Below, piece after piece: positions 11,601 to 51,929 of a DNA stretch of 64,000 nucleotides; within the stretch, counting starts at the first letter, position 1; every line of letters starts with the position of its first letter. The notes below the pieces were generated by a model that saw only the letters and a program-made list of their open reading frames with translations, had not been told where the DNA came from and searched no databases. The stretch spans positions 80,373,501-80,437,500 of the forward strand of contig CM032233.1 of assembly GCA_019009955.1 (NCBI GenBank), given 5' to 3'. Source of the stretch: Riptortus pedestris (Eukaryota > Arthropoda > Insecta > Hemiptera > Alydidae). The position numbers and the translations under genes were made by a program.

Positions 11601-14040
11601 TATTACTGTTGGTGGAAATGATCATCATAATATGAGAATAATTAATGTACACGATCTCAATGTTTAATAAATGTTTCTCTGTTATAAGCGTTTGCCTTAG
11701 GATTTTCAGTGACAAATGGAACAGTTTTTAAAAAAAAATGTTTTGGCTCAATTATTTTGAGTATTACTTTTTCTGAGATAAACCACGGTCGCCTCTTAAT
11801 AAGTTTTTACTTTATAGTGAATGACGTTAATAAGCTATTTTAAAGAAACTAAGAAATATAATAATTGTTTTCGTGTTTTATCTGTAAGAAGTCGGTCTTG
11901 CTCCCCCTTCATTTTGAAAATATTTCTTCAGCATATTTATATTTAAGGAATTCTATACTGTAGGAGTAATTTATATTTATTACCAATGCCAATTCTTTAA
12001 TTGAATATACTACCTCTTTTATGTTCTCGATTGTAGAGTTTTATTGTTTTGACATATTGTAAATGCTTACGATAGATAACACTGTTGCATTGACCCGTTT
12101 CGTACCATCATGTTGATATTTTGAATAAAGATCTAATAAATTATGTTATTTTAATTTAGATGTCATTGTCACATTTCTTGTTTGTGTTGTTCTAAATGTA
12201 CATAAGTAACGTTCGCTTTATATGTTGTGACTTCTCTGACAGTTCAAAATTATTATTCATAGCTAGAAGGTATTTTAAAGGTAGGTTATCTTTTAAAATT
12301 TTCATTTACTCAAAAAAAATACTATAAGGATCCTGAAGTAAGGATTTGAAATAACCGGGGTCAGTATGGTTTTAGTTTAGTAGAGTTTTTTTAATTCGTT
12401 TTAGGACTCACAACCTAAAATTAGGTCGTGTATAGATATCTTCCATTGGTTGTCGTTATTTTGATCTATTTCAACTATCACTCATATCAATTTTTGGGCG
12501 TAGCATAGCCCTATATGTATGGGGTGGTTTTGACATCCCATGTTCATTCTCCCCTTTTCTTTTCACAATTATTTATGTTTTCATGTGTTCCACTGATTTA
12601 TTTTCCTTTCCCGAAACTGTGCTACTGTATTAACTATGTTTTCTGTCCCATAGATAGAAAATTAAGCATAATTAGTGCCATTTTCCTTATGAGGAGGTCT
12701 CATAAATATTACGTTGAAGGGAGTAGAGTTGTATAAGATATTGTAACACACTATTCATAATTCAGAGCAGCCACAGGCTATTTATTGCTGAAAGATCCAT
12801 GCTCTTCAAATGGGTACAAAAATATGCTATTGTGCTAGATTCTGCAATGGACATTTTGTAATATACTGTTTATGATGGTTCTGTCTTTTAGTGAAGAGAT
12901 GTTTATAGTTTTTATTTATTTATTTTAGTGTTGAAAACAATAATATTTTCCTTTCACCTGAAATCTGTTATCTCCTTATTTAAGGTTTCCTCTGTGATGG
13001 TTTTAAAAAAAAAACTTTAGAGAGCAGTTCACCTTGGCTCACATTACAGTAATTCTTGATGTTACCAAAGAAAAAAACAAACTGATTTGTATTAAAGTGG
13101 AATCAATTATCATTAATTTTGTCATTTCATTTCTTAGAGAATTTTAATTGTTGCAAAAGGCGATTTAATTAACAAAGGCAGCTAATAATTATTTTCAAAG
13201 AGTGCCTTATAATTAATTCAACTTACTTTCTTGTCATTTTCAACTCTTGATATGTAAAGCAACATTAACACCAAGAAGGGTTCTGGACAACCAGACTTTT
13301 TAGACATCTATTCATGATGAGAAATATTATATTTTAAATAAAGAAGGAGAATAAAAATTAGAACTAAGTACGAACCACAGTCATAGTCCTTCTTTTCATT
13401 TTTAATGATGCATATAATTGTTATATTACTAATTTATAAATGTATGCATGAATCATGTATTCCGTTTCATCATTTCAATATTGCCTATACAAATTTACAG
13501 GTTTTTGGTTACTGAAAGTTAACCCAAAACCCCTTCCCAATTTCATGGTATACAGTATTGTTTATAAAAACTTAATAATAAATAGTGGCCATTATTCATA
13601 GTATAGATTAATAATTTATTTTTATATGCATTATCATTGTTGTACCTTCACGCTACTCAGCCGAGTAAAATAATTATGAATTATTTTATTTGAAATTTAT
13701 GTACATTATCTCCGTTCCAATGCATCTGATTAAAAAAAAATGTCATAGAACGTAATTTATATATCTTTTCATGATAAACAAAAAAAGGTCCTGTACAAAG
13801 TTTTTGTCCCTGTAATAGGCATGGAGAAATTTCCAATGTTTATACGGAAGTTTGGCCCCTTTTTTATTCCAACATATGGGCAGTATAATCACTTCCACCT
13901 GCCAGAAACTAGCTTTGAATGATATTTATGATGTTGTTTGACCATCCTTACAATGTCTCCTCAGGACGATCCTACAAGGTTTGAAACCTGCTTATATTTA
14001 CCTAGTCTTTTTTGACAGACAGTTTCTTTCATCAAACTTT

Positions 14041-14348
14041 GGGGAGTGGCAGTGGTGAAGTGGATAATGCTCTATTATCCAATACTAGAGGTACCAATTT
14101 AAAATCCTGGGAGTTAACTCTAAATTTTATTTAACCGAGCAGTCACTGGGTATTGAGGTTGGGCTTGTATCTGTGGCCTTGATGCCCACTGAGAATTGAG
14201 TAGCAATTTCACTAAAGAAGCATCGTTTATTGTCGTATTTTAATGCGACAACAATAAGGTAAGGAATACATTAAGTTGACCAACCACCTGACCCCTCACC
14301 AAAGCTATGTGGTAGGCCTTGGCCCTTTTTGGGCTGTTGAGCAAAAAA
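14041..14348 (+). repeat. tRNA-derived SINE, family A copy 2
   Basis: Head GAGTGGCAGTGGTGAAGTGG is box A-like and GGTACCAATTTAAAATCC is a decayed box B. The body matches the minus-strand copy at 6035-6315, with the shared tail CTCACCAAAGC, GGGCTGTTGAGC and then an A run, typical of a retroposed SINE. Confidence 0.65.
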
Positions 14349-16086
14349 AATATCTCCATCTAAGTTTAAATTATTAGGTTGATATTAGTGAATTTCCTTT
14401 TAAGTATTGAATGTGGTAAATTCGATAGGATCTTGCTGAGTCTGAGTACACTGGTTGGTTTGGCATGAGCTTCAACCTATCTTAAATTTCAGGGCATATA
14501 TAGTCAATTATTTTTGGGCAAAAATGTGTGTTTTATATGAGAGCCATTGCTAAAATCATTTCTGATGAACTTATTAAAGCTTTGTGTGAGAGGATGGGCA
14601 AAATTTCTTTTTTTTTCATTGGTTAGGTCTTTAGCAAATCCTTAATGTTTTTTTTTTAATGGGTAAATTTACAATATTGCTCTTAAAGAGTCATTTATAA
14701 TGTGTTTTTTTTTTTGGAAGTAAAGCCTTGTTTTTGTTCTGTTTTATTTGGGGGCTGGGGATTATACAAGTGAGTTTAAGAAAAAATGGATGAGTGTGGT
14801 TTTCAGGATGATCCTGGACCCCTTTATTTATTTGGGTTGTATAAAATTATAACTATCTTATCATAAATTCTTTTATTGTGTGCTGCATTGCTGTTACCTT
14901 TTAAGTTTTTCTGCTGTTTATTTTTCAAAGAAAACACAGTATTTTTTATTTGTTTTTTTAATGCTGGAAAATTGCAACTATTTTATGCTAAATTGAAGAT
15001 TAGTATAATTCTTCTAATGGGAGGATCATATAAGTGAAAAATTGTAGGCGGACAGATAAAAAGGATTTTCAGCTTGGTTATTTAAAAAAATAAATAAAAT
15101 AAAATAGGGGTTTGGGGTATTTTTAGGAGGTGGAAGTGATAGAATTTTATCAAGCCTGTTTACTCCAGTTCTAAAGTTGCTGTCATTGTAGAACCCTAAT
15201 AGCACAAGATAAATGGTTTAAAAAGCAGATGCTTGGCGCTTCTCACTCCATTTAGAACCACCGTTAACAATATATTTTCCAAGGGCATCACATTTAAATT
15301 TCCTTCCCATTGGATCTTTTGCAAAGATCCTAAGTTAACAATATATTTTGCCAGAGCTGATAGGCAATGGTCTAGTTGTTACTAGCAGGCTTTTATATTT
15401 ATATATACACATACATTTAATTATTTGTAAAAAGTTCTTGTTAAACCTTTATTTTTCAATGAAAACTTTAGAACCATTTCATTCAGTGGAATCATTACTG
15501 AACGATTTCTTTTTATACATTAAACTGGAAGTGCTTGTCATGTATCTTTAATGATAATTAACATTTATTTTTTGCAATTTCCATTGCCTCTTTTCTTCAT
15601 AAAGTGAAAACTTACTAAAACTTGCTTCTTCCAAGCAAAGAACAAAGTTTTATACGAGAGAAAAATAATTAAATTACTTAATGAGTGTGTATTCCACCCT
15701 AAAATTGAATAAAATACAGTGCTATGATGTTGTTGTGGGATGAACCAAGTAATGTAATTATAATTTGATTGTTTTAGCAAATTAATTTAAATTGTACTCC
15801 TGTGTACGGAATTAAAATTGATTTTCTACAACATTTTTGATTTTTTAATATTATTATATTATTGTGAACCCCGTCAGATGTAACTACAGTTGTTAACTTA
15901 GTAGTTATAATGCAATGAAATATTATCCTGATCTTTTTTATGTTAAATAAAATATATGTTTATTGGTATAAATACATTATATCATACTCAATCCATTAGA
16001 TAAATCTGAAACGCATTTTTTCTGAAGTTATGATTTAAAAAAAAAAAAAAAAACTATAACACTTGTATTTGTTTGTTTATTTTCAG

Positions 16087-16195
16087 TGAAAACCCAAGCT
16101 AACCTTTAGGCAGTGTTCCGAAATGAAACACCTTCATCTTTGTCAGTTTTCGCAATCTAGATCATGAAGGGCCATTTCACTTTTCAATGGATGAG
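16087..16195 (+). promoter_or_regulatory. Possible untranslated 5' exon of PKD
   Basis: A 109-base island with a strong acceptor (TTATTTTCAG) and a donor (GATGAG|GTAAT), less AT-biased than its surroundings. It has only short open frames, and splicing to the acceptor at 19101 would place a stop before the PKD ATG, so it would be 5'UTR. This is inference from splice signals alone. Confidence 0.3.
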
Positions 16196-19106
16196 GTAAT
16201 AAAACCCAGATCACTAAAGAATATTTATAGCACTGTTATTTTTTGTTTTTTACTTGATGTATATTTTTTATAAGTTATCAAGTGTAAAATATGTTATAAT
16301 AATCATTTGTAACATTTCTCTAAATCATTGGTTTATTTTCATATTGTTAAAATTCTGTAGTTGCTTTTACTTCAAAATATAGCCATTGCTGATTTTTTCT
16401 ATAACCACCAGAAGGAATAAATATTATCTCCCTTATAATATTGGAAAATAATATATATTCTTGTTAACAACTGAAAACCTTTAGTTCATTAGTTTCTTCA
16501 AGAAATATGTCCATTTAAGTGATTTTTGTCTGGATTTAATATTTCATATCAAAGTTCATAGAGGAATACATCCGTTATCCTTTACCCGGGGCTATATTCT
16601 TGATTTTGTAAATTGAAATAATATTTACTAACTCTTCTAATTTATATTTTACTATTATGATTGCAGGCAGTTCTCACTGCCTGGAGTAAGACAAAGTAGA
16701 ATTTCCCTTCTCCTTGAATTCAAATTCAGTTTCTATGACTAATGTTTGCACTACATCAAGAATATTGGAAACTAATTAAAATGAAAGTGGCTTAAATCAG
16801 ATTTAAAAACCATTCTCCAATGCTTACATGTTACTCTCATTAATTCTAAGGGGTTCTAATTTCTCCAGATATTGAATTAATGATTGTTATCATTATTTCA
16901 CAACTTAAGAAATAAATCCAATGGTACTGTCTGTTTCATAATAATAAATAAAATGTAGTAGTGTTATCCATTGGGTGCATAGTGACCACCGAAGGGTTCA
17001 AAACAGGTTAGAATGTGTTATGTACCAAATTAGTTACTTAGGTTTCTAATTATATTTCCCATTTCACCTTTCTTGAGAAAGGTTGGTTGCTCATGGTTAT
17101 CAGTATTTATAATTGGTAGGAGCTGAACAGCAATATATTGCAATAAATTAATGTTATTTGTTATTGTTTTTACAGATGGAAATATCCAATAACTTCCCTA
17201 CAATAACTTAATACATTTTTCTATTTTCTTTAGTAAATAGATCCTCTATAGATATATTTATGAATTAATTTATTTTAATTAAAACAAATATTAAATTACT
17301 TTGATAGTCTATTCAAATTATTTAAGGAAGTATACACTTAAATTTATACCTTAAACAGAACTGAAAATGAGGTTTTATACTGTTATGAGCATTCCTTTGT
17401 TGTAAATTTTGAGGCACTCGAATTGCTTTTATCTTCGATTTCCTACTATTCATGGATAACTTGTTTAATTTTAGAGCATTTCTGTTAGTTAATAAGTAGA
17501 CTTAAATTAAAAAATTTATTTAAAACTAAATAATATTTTTTTTACCTTGTATTTCAGGAAAAATTTAATACAAAAATAAGAAGTTGTGACAAGAAAAAGA
17601 TGTAATTTTTTTCTCGAGAATAGGTTGTGGAGTTATTAATTATATTCACTAACTGCAGGCTTTGTAATAGTGATTTCCAAAAACAAAAAAAAAAACATTA
17701 AGAAAGGAGGAAAGAATATTCAAGGTATTATCTTATTATCTTTATAGTATTAAAAATATGTTTAGTGTTGACAAGTGAATAAAATAACTATGAATTTCCA
17801 ATATTAAAATGAAGTATTCTTCTTCACTGGGATTCTTTGTGGGCTTATTGTTTACATATTACTTTTCTACCAATTAACTTTTCCTTTTAATACATTTAGA
17901 TTGATAGTTTTATTATGGAAAAGTACTGGCTAACTCAAATGGTAGTTCTAGGATGAATAATATGGTGGTAAAACTTAATGTAGTTTTAATAATAATGACT
18001 AATAAATATAAATAGTATGGCCATTCTATGACTGATGAATACTTCGATGATAATCAGCTGATCTTAATTTTACCATTTAAACACTAATCTATTATCGTTT
18101 TTCTAATGCTCTTAGTCTTTGGTGCTTTGAGGAATGCCTCGAGTCAAAGAATTTATTTATTTTATGAAAAGAAGTATTTAAATATATAGATGAATACATT
18201 TGCATTTTTTTTCTCTAAATATATACAAAATAACAAGTTAAAGGGGCATCCTATGTGTTGAGTATGTCATTTTACCTTTAGATAATTTTGTGTAGCATTT
18301 GTTTATGTTGCTTGCCTTGAAAGCAGTGGGGAGGAAGGATATGGCTTTTGAGTAGAATCTCCTCCCCCCCCCCCCCTTATTTAATCCAAAACCTTTTTTT
18401 TTTTTTTTTATTGATTACCTGAGATTAAGCTTATTTTATTAACTTATTATTATTATTCGAATAACATCATACTACTGTTATTATATCCTTGCTATTTATT
18501 TTATTATTACATTATTTTTATTACTATTAGGTAATATTATTTAATAGCTTCAAAACTGAATCAAATAATTTATATTTATCATCACCAATCTCAGTTTACC
18601 AATAATTATTAATAAACAAAAAAAAGAAAAGGAAATAACCCACTAAAAAAAATACTTAAAAGGTTTTTAAATAATATAATACAGTTCTTAATTTTGAATG
18701 AGCTGGATAGTTTACAGAGAGTGGGTAAATTATTTAGTTGAATGGTAGGAGTCATGGTCACCTCCCTTACAGCTGCCCTTCTTATGCCAAAAGTGTTTAT
18801 GTTAACCATAGTTATTCCTACTTTTTCTATATATTTCACAATATATATTTAATGTATTTTTTGACTACCTGTTAGTTTTATATAACTTTCCTTTTAATTC
18901 ATGTTTTATCGTGCATTTATAGCTCAGGAGTTTTGATGTACATTACAATATATACAATTAAAAGCCATTTTTGTTTTTATTTTGTAGTTTCTAAACAAAA
19001 CAAATCTTTTGGTGAATAATTTATGAAAACCCATTGTTTTGAGATTATTATTATTATTATTATTTCATCATAATTTGCATAGTCATTATTTTTGGTTTTA
19101 GGTAAA

Positions 19107-44734
<25,628 letters not shown>

Positions 44735-45712
44735 GAGTATTTATTAACTGAAGCTCCTATTTAGTTTATATTTTTCTTTATAATGTTCAGCTCTTTAAGA
44801 TTAAGTGATTGTATCTTGGTGTTAGTTGTTCAAAATTCTTGAGCCGTAGTGCTGAACATGCATGTGTAGAAATTCATAGTGCATTATATTTTTTATTTTT
44901 GAACTAAAAGCAAAGAATTGAATATAATAAGATGTTAATCCTGTTTTATCTCTGTTATTGTCATTTAATTGTAATTCATAGAATAGACTTATTTGTGTTT
45001 TAATTAAATTAGATTGCATCAATGTGCTATAATTTTGAATCTCTTAAAGAAAATTTACACGGTTTTCTCCTGGAAACCTTTTTATTATTTTAAATTCACC
45101 TTTTACCTTAGTACAGAGTTGTATTATTAATTTAATACTTAGAATCTCAACAAAGTATATTTAAATTTAGTAGTGCAAGTATTGTACATGTGTTACTCAT
45201 AACAATAATGTTTGTGCATTACTAACTGTATTTTAATCACTACTAGGCTTGCTAGTGCAAATGTTACTTCCATTTAACAAATAGGTTCATTTTTCTATCA
45301 TTCATCTGAAATCTCAAATGCATATAATAGCTAAGTGACAAAAAAAAAAAAATACTCTCTTCTGTGCAGATCTCTTTGTATTGGTTAAAGAGGATCAATT
45401 TTTCTATTGAAAGTTAAAATTATTAATACGATTCTGGTGAGATTTAAGATAAAATAACATTATTTGCATGAGAGTGTTAAATCTTCATGCATTTTCTTAT
45501 TTTTAGTTTAAAATGATCACTTATATTTTTATTGTTAATTATCACACAAAAACTGAATTAAATCTATGAACAAAACTTATAGTTTCCTTCTATTAACTAC
45601 TTTTTAGGTAATACTTTAAAAAAAAATATATATATATATATAATATATTTGAAACTTAATGAAAATAATATTGGGTCAATATAAGGGTATAGTATCATTT
45701 TCAGATGAATCG

Positions 45713-45718
45713 AATAAA
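45713..45718 (+). terminator. Candidate PKD polyadenylation signal
   Basis: AATAAA about 980 bases after the PKD stop; other AATAAA hexamers follow. In DNA this AT-rich the hexamer occurs often by chance. Confidence 0.2.
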
Positions 45719-46124
45719 AGTTTAAAGAGGAGATTAATACAATTCAGACCTTAATGGATTGAACTGCTGCCTTCAATATTTGAAAGGGGTTGAGTGGTCC
45801 TTAAGTATGCTTAAGATAGAAATAAAAATATTTCATTCTTTTTTACTGGACTAGTGGAGTGTCACTATTTTTTATGGCTGCTCTAGCTTTTTCGTTGCAA
45901 AACCAAGTATCTAAATAACATAACTGATGATTTATTTTTTGGAAATTAATTTATCTTACGTATTTAAACATTTCCATATATTTATGTTATCATATAATTC
46001 TTTTATAAATTATCTATTGACATTAATTATAACTTAACTAGTTTAAGTAAAAAGGTTTCAACTTTTAATTTTGTTTCCCTCTAAGGGTGGCTAATATACA
46101 ACCAAATTTAATATTTAATTATAC

Positions 46125-46128
<4 letters not shown>

Positions 46129-46164
<36 letters not shown>

Positions 46165-46204
46165 CGTGTGTGTGTGTGCGCGTGTGTGCGCGCATGTGTG
46201 TGTA
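46129..46204. repeat. (TG)n microsatellite with CG interruptions
   Basis: Alternating purine-pyrimidine tract of ~75 bp: TG repeats with CGCGCGCG blocks. Such sequence can adopt Z-DNA. The open frame across it is an artefact of the repeat. Confidence 0.9.
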
Positions 46205-49200
46205 TAAAACACAATTCATTTCATTTTGAATATACTTTGTTGAGTGTTATTTGGTTTGAGTGGCCTATTGAACTTACCTCTGAAATTAATTCTATCAAAA
46301 ATAATGAACTCTAATTCTTCATTGTGCCAAGAAAGTTATCTCTATTAATCTTATTTTCTTACGATTTTTGTTCTCATTTTTTGAATGTTTTTCTCTTTCC
46401 TTCTTCCTCCTTTGTAATTATTGCATTTGTGTTTCCACAGTATTTTTTTGTGTGTTACCTTTTTCATTATTTTACTAATTTCTGATATAACTTTTATAAA
46501 AAAAATTCTTTAGTGCGAAAATATTGCTCCATATGTTATTAACTGACTTTGGATTTCATATTTGTCTGGTCTAATCTTTCTCCCTTATAGAGGACTTTGA
46601 GTTTTGTTTTTGGCCGCAGGAATATATTGTTATTTTGTTTAATCATATTAATAAATTTTGAATTAGTATAAACATTACTTCAAATAGTTGAACTTTAATC
46701 TGTGATAAAACTAATAATAGTAATAATGGAAATTATTACATTCCGAACTATGAATGAATGACTTGTTAATTTTAATTATTTTATTAAGTATATCTTAATG
46801 TGGGCAATGTTTGTTATCACCTTTAGATTGTTTTATTCTATAACACATTCTCTACAATAAATTTTAACTTGTTTATATTTTTATATTGGAATGGCCTATT
46901 ATTAAACAACGTCTAGATATGTAAATAATGTTTTTGAATGCATATATTATTTATTTAACTACATCATTGATATTAATGTTATTTTGGGGCTCATTATTAT
47001 TAACAAAATAAATTAAACAACGAAAATGATTTAATTTTACTTACTATGGACAAGTTCATATAGTTTTGCATTACTACTTTTGTAAGGATTGAATTAATTA
47101 TATTCCATCTCTTTTACAAGGAAATGCTTTCTATTCTGTGATTTATCTGTTTACTAGTTTTTGTTTAACACCGTATGGGCGGGGTTGTCTTTCTTGTGCT
47201 AAAGTATTATATTAGGATATGTTTAGAATTAATAAAGATATCTAATATCATTTAAATAATATTGTTGTACTTCATCCAAATACTTCACACTTTATTTAAT
47301 TATGTTAGTGATTATGGATGTTCAACAATAATTATTTTATTTTTAATTTGTGCTAATTCCTTCATGAGATGTCTTCCATGTTTATGCAGCTAAAATTTTA
47401 TTTTTATTTTTCTATTTGGTCTAGTTATTATTTGGTAATTCATTTGTATAGTCCCTACCATGCCTAAACCTTTCTAAATTTATTAAATTTGCCCAATTTA
47501 AGAATGGACATAATTTTCTTTTGTTTTCTTGGAGGTTAAACTACTTCATTTTGAACTACCTTATATACTGCTGCTTTTAAACATATTTGTTAATGGCCTG
47601 ATTAAAATTTTCCTTGAATAATGTACTTTTTGTTTTTTTTTTCCAAGAGAACCAACTTTTCTTGAGAATTTATAATGATACTAATAGAAGGTTGTATTAA
47701 TTCAACTGAATACACTGACTTCTTAATTTTTAGTACTAGCATTGACAATAATATAATTTTAAAGGGTGTAAATTTGCAAAGCCCTAACAGTAAAGTATTT
47801 TAATCTTAAATTAAAAAAGGATATGTTTATGAGAAGCCACACACATGTTTTTAAAGTACTCATGTTTCATTGCCTTCATGCTTATGGACAAGAATTAATA
47901 TCTAGGAACTTCAAATCACTTTTTAAAAATAAAAGTGTAGTGCGTGTCTTATATTCTTAGTGAGGATTAATAATTTCTTTTAAAGCTCGTATCACTTTTT
48001 ACAATTATCTGTATTGAAAGATTTGTTGTTTCATTGAACTAGGTATTAAATCTAGTTTCCGTGAGTTTTAGTTTACTCATTTCCATCTACTTCCTGTACT
48101 GAAAGTTCATTTATTTTTGTTATATATTCTCAGAATTTATCTAATCACATCAGAATCCATACAAAAGTTTCCACACTTAAAATAGTTACGCAACAAAGGT
48201 TTTATAAAGTTTTAATAGTTAAATTGGATATCTATCCTTCCATTGTCTAGTTTATGTTAAAATAAAATCATTCATTACCAGTTGATTAGATTATTATTGT
48301 TATTTTATTTATTTATTTTTTTAGTAAGTCATTATTTTCATGACTGAAAGACATCACCTGTTTGGTTATCCACATACTGTGAATCCTTTTTTTCCCTACC
48401 TCATCTCTTGTTTTCTGCTCTTCTAGCCCCTTTTGTCTCTTATTTATTTTTCTCTCATTTTATGTTTATTTTTTGGCTCTTAAAGCTTTTATAAAACGTT
48501 GCATTAACATCATTGTACATATTGCCATAGGGTCTCTTTTAAATAAACATTTCTTTGTTGGGTTTAAATATTTTGAAGTTTATTTATAGAGTTTATTTGA
48601 TTGAATGCTCAAGAAAGTTAGTTGTTTACGTTAACTAGATTTATTTATTTTGTCTAATATACTTTTTATACTTAAATTTGAGGGGTATTTGATTTAAAGA
48701 TACTGTACAGATATTGGATGCCTCCTATTAATTTTGAGGTCAGTTTAATTTCTTCCTAAATATAACTATTGTTGTATGAATATTTTTGTCTTCCAATGAA
48801 ATGCATTTATTAACCTTTATTCTCAATTAAAATCTATTTCAGTAGTCTTCCTTCATTGTTACATTAATTTGTCTTGTTAATCTTAATATTAGATTTGACT
48901 TTGTATTCTTTCTTCAAATTCATACTTTTTCAAAGTTTAGTTTTTATGGTTACTAATAGTGTTAGTCTTTGTAAAATTTTATATTGAGAACTCTTTGATA
49001 CATGTATGTTTCAATTTTGTGCTTTCATAGTATTATGTATTTGTAGATCATATAATTTTGCCTTTTTTGAAGGTATGACTGAAATATGAAATTTTCAGCC
49101 CTCCATTAAGTACTCAAGTAAACTAAGTATTTTAATTTATGTTTTGTTTGTATCTTTTTATAAATTAAAAGTATATTGTATGCATAATTTACCTGTGACT

Positions 49201-51929
49201 ATGAATGTGATAATAATTACCTAAAGATTAGGTGAGATTGGATTTCTTGAATTGTTTTTCTTAGTAAAATTATGGTAAATAATTTAAGATTTAATGTCAG
49301 TAATATAATTTATGTGCTTTTTAAATATGGTTGTATTAAAGCTCTATGTAGTCGTTGCTGTAACGTAACTCTCAAATTGAATACTTCTGTAATTAAAATC
49401 ACAAAAACATTTTCCAGTTGTAAAATGTCCACTCAAACAACAGCTTTAAGGAAGTATTGCATATGTGTTTAATATCCTAGTGTATATTCACTAAATTGTG
49501 TAGTTCTAAATAGTATACATTCTTGTTATTTATTTATTATTTAATTGTTTCATTAATTGTACCTCTTGTTTTTAGAGTAGAACTATTCATTCTGAAAGCA
49601 CTGAATAATTGGCTAATGGATGAATGAAGAACCTGTATATTTTTTTGTTTTAATTAAAAAAAAATTAAAAAGTATTTATCTAAAGTTTTAATTTATTTTA
49701 TGGTTAAAATTCAAGGCCCTTATAATTTGTATTTTTTAAATATTTACTATCACAAAATTGTAGCTTTAACACCAACATTAATTTCATGTTATTGAACATA
49801 GAATTTAGCAAGTTTCCAAACTATTGGTAGTATAGTTTTATTATAAATTACTATTTTTTTATAATGAATGTTCTATAAGTCTGTGGTAAATACGTAACTC
49901 TATTCGTGATAATGTTTACTCTGTTAAAACATTTTAGATATATTTCTTCAACTGCTTTTATAGATAATGCAATGGACTATAATTATATATTCATATATTT
50001 AATGGCCAAGTAATGTTGTTAGGTTAATATTTATTTTAAAAAACTCTTATCAATAACATTGTGTTATTTGATTAAGAAATCTATACATGCTCCAAATGTG
50101 GAACACACGAAATAGTACTTAAGATTATGTAAAAATATAAGTATGCGTACTCACTGGAATATCAGATTTACTGTTATTTTCTGTAGTTACATAAAAATCA
50201 AAATATAGGGGTAACCCACATATCTGTTTAATTGCAGTAATTAACTGCTTTATATAACTGAAATTATAATATCAAATAATTTTTGAGGAAAACATTGTTT
50301 CAAAAAGTTGTTTGAGATACCTTAAGAGATCTTTTAAGAAAGGGAATTTAGAATGAAGGGAATTTTCAGGAAGTGTAATTATTTTTTTTGTAGGTTAAAG
50401 TATTGTCTACTGTATGTGTGAACACATACATAGTATATCATGCTAAAAAAAACATTAAATTTAATCAATTGTAATTAAAAACTTTTTTTTTAACATTTCC
50501 CCCACTTTTTCTTCTTACTGAAAGGTATCCCTTAGTTTTGAACACTTCACTCTCCAATTCTCCTTAGTTATTGAATAGAAAACTCAGACTTTGTCTTTGA
50601 CTATAGAAGAAATCAAGCCTAGTGTGTTTTATTCAGCTTTCTGTAGAATGGCTGCTTTCATCCACTACTGTGTATGTTGATATGTGTGTTTCAGGGTATA
50701 TGCTGTCATAAAGGAAGAGTACTCTACGAAAACAATGTTTAACATGTATTTTTGTTTTGTATATGATAATAAGAATTAACTCCCAATAGCTATCAATTTA
50801 TTGCTGGTTATTTATTTAAATTTATTACTTCAGTTTTGAATTTTTTTAAATATATTTTTGGACACTATACAATTATTAAGAATATCAGGGTAGTTTTATA
50901 GAGAATAGTCAGAAAAATAAATAGTTATTTTTAAAGACTTGTTGCTATATATTTTTTTTAAAACTTTGTTCCATTCCTTTTAATTTTACATTTTAAGACT
51001 AATATTAAGTGTTTAAATACCAGAGAAGAACCTGTTCTAATTTCAAAGACAGTCTATTTGTCAAAATTATTAAATATACTTTAATTTACAAAATTATTAA
51101 ATACTTTGCCTGTGCAAAAGAATGGGCTTTGTCTACCCTCCTCCGCTCCATATATAGTAACATTTGGAAATTATGTTAATTTGTACACAGAAATATAGGT
51201 ATGGCTTTTCTGCAGTTTTCCTTTACTATCAGAACTATTGGCCTCACTGGTTTTTATATTTTTGCTCGGGGTAATTTTATGGTTCTAAGCCTCGTTGGTA
51301 ACATAAACTTAAAAAGTATAAAAGTAACTTACAGAATTCATCCTTCCTGTCAGTAACTAGACTTGAAATTCAAATATTTCTCTTATATTTTTACAGAATT
51401 GAGAAGTATTTTCTAAGCCAGTATGTATTCTATAATCATAATTACATTTCCTCAAACTCCTTTTAAAACATAAATAAATGATACATGTATCGAAGGCCTA
51501 ATTTTATACTTGAAAATAATTACATATGCAAATACTTATAAGATCTGCTTTATATGTAAATTTATAAAAATTGTGTTTATCTCTGTGTGTTATAATTGTG
51601 TATAATATATGTTTGCTTTTAATTGTATAATTAATATATGTGTGGAATAAAAAAAATGTTATAAGTGATATAATAATAGAGCTTTATTGTTGTCTGTTAC
51701 TATTGTTTATTACTCAATGATTTAAATATATTCATGTCAGTATTTGGTTAATATATAAATATATCTATATATAAATACGTAATTTTTTACTTACTTCCTT
51801 CATCAATAAGTCAATCTATTCCACTTTTAGCTCTGATTATTTGACTATCTCGGAACGATCGATCTCTCTTGTGAGGAAGCATTGAGATTATTCCCTAATT
51901 GTTTTATGGGACATAATACAATACCATCC

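Larger units (their letters stand above)
8348..19101. other. Head-to-head intergenic region between CD98hc and PKD
   Basis: About 10.7 kb separating the CD98hc start (minus) from the first PKD coding exon (plus). Both promoters must lie here or in adjacent introns, but no TATA box or initiator could be assigned. It contains the 195-bp TIR element (9570-9764), a HINE-like copy (11021-11600), a SINE (14041-14348), and a possible PKD 5' exon (16087-16195). Bases 10370-10440 hold short palindromes, including arms CCAGATTC / GAATCTGG. The rest is AT-rich with no coding signal I trust. Confidence 0.6.
44735..51900. other. PKD 3'UTR and long intergenic region
   Basis: AT-rich, with no homologous exon or repeat family that I recognise. 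Candidate poly(A) signals AATAAA occur at 45713-45718 and further on, so the PKD 3' end cannot be fixed. Contains a short TA tract (~45627-45643) and the TG/CG tract at 46129-46204. The short open frames have no recognisable domain. Confidence 0.6.

Noticed and set aside
46087..46314. Cys-Val-rich open frame
   Set aside because: Translation of the TG/CG microsatellite.
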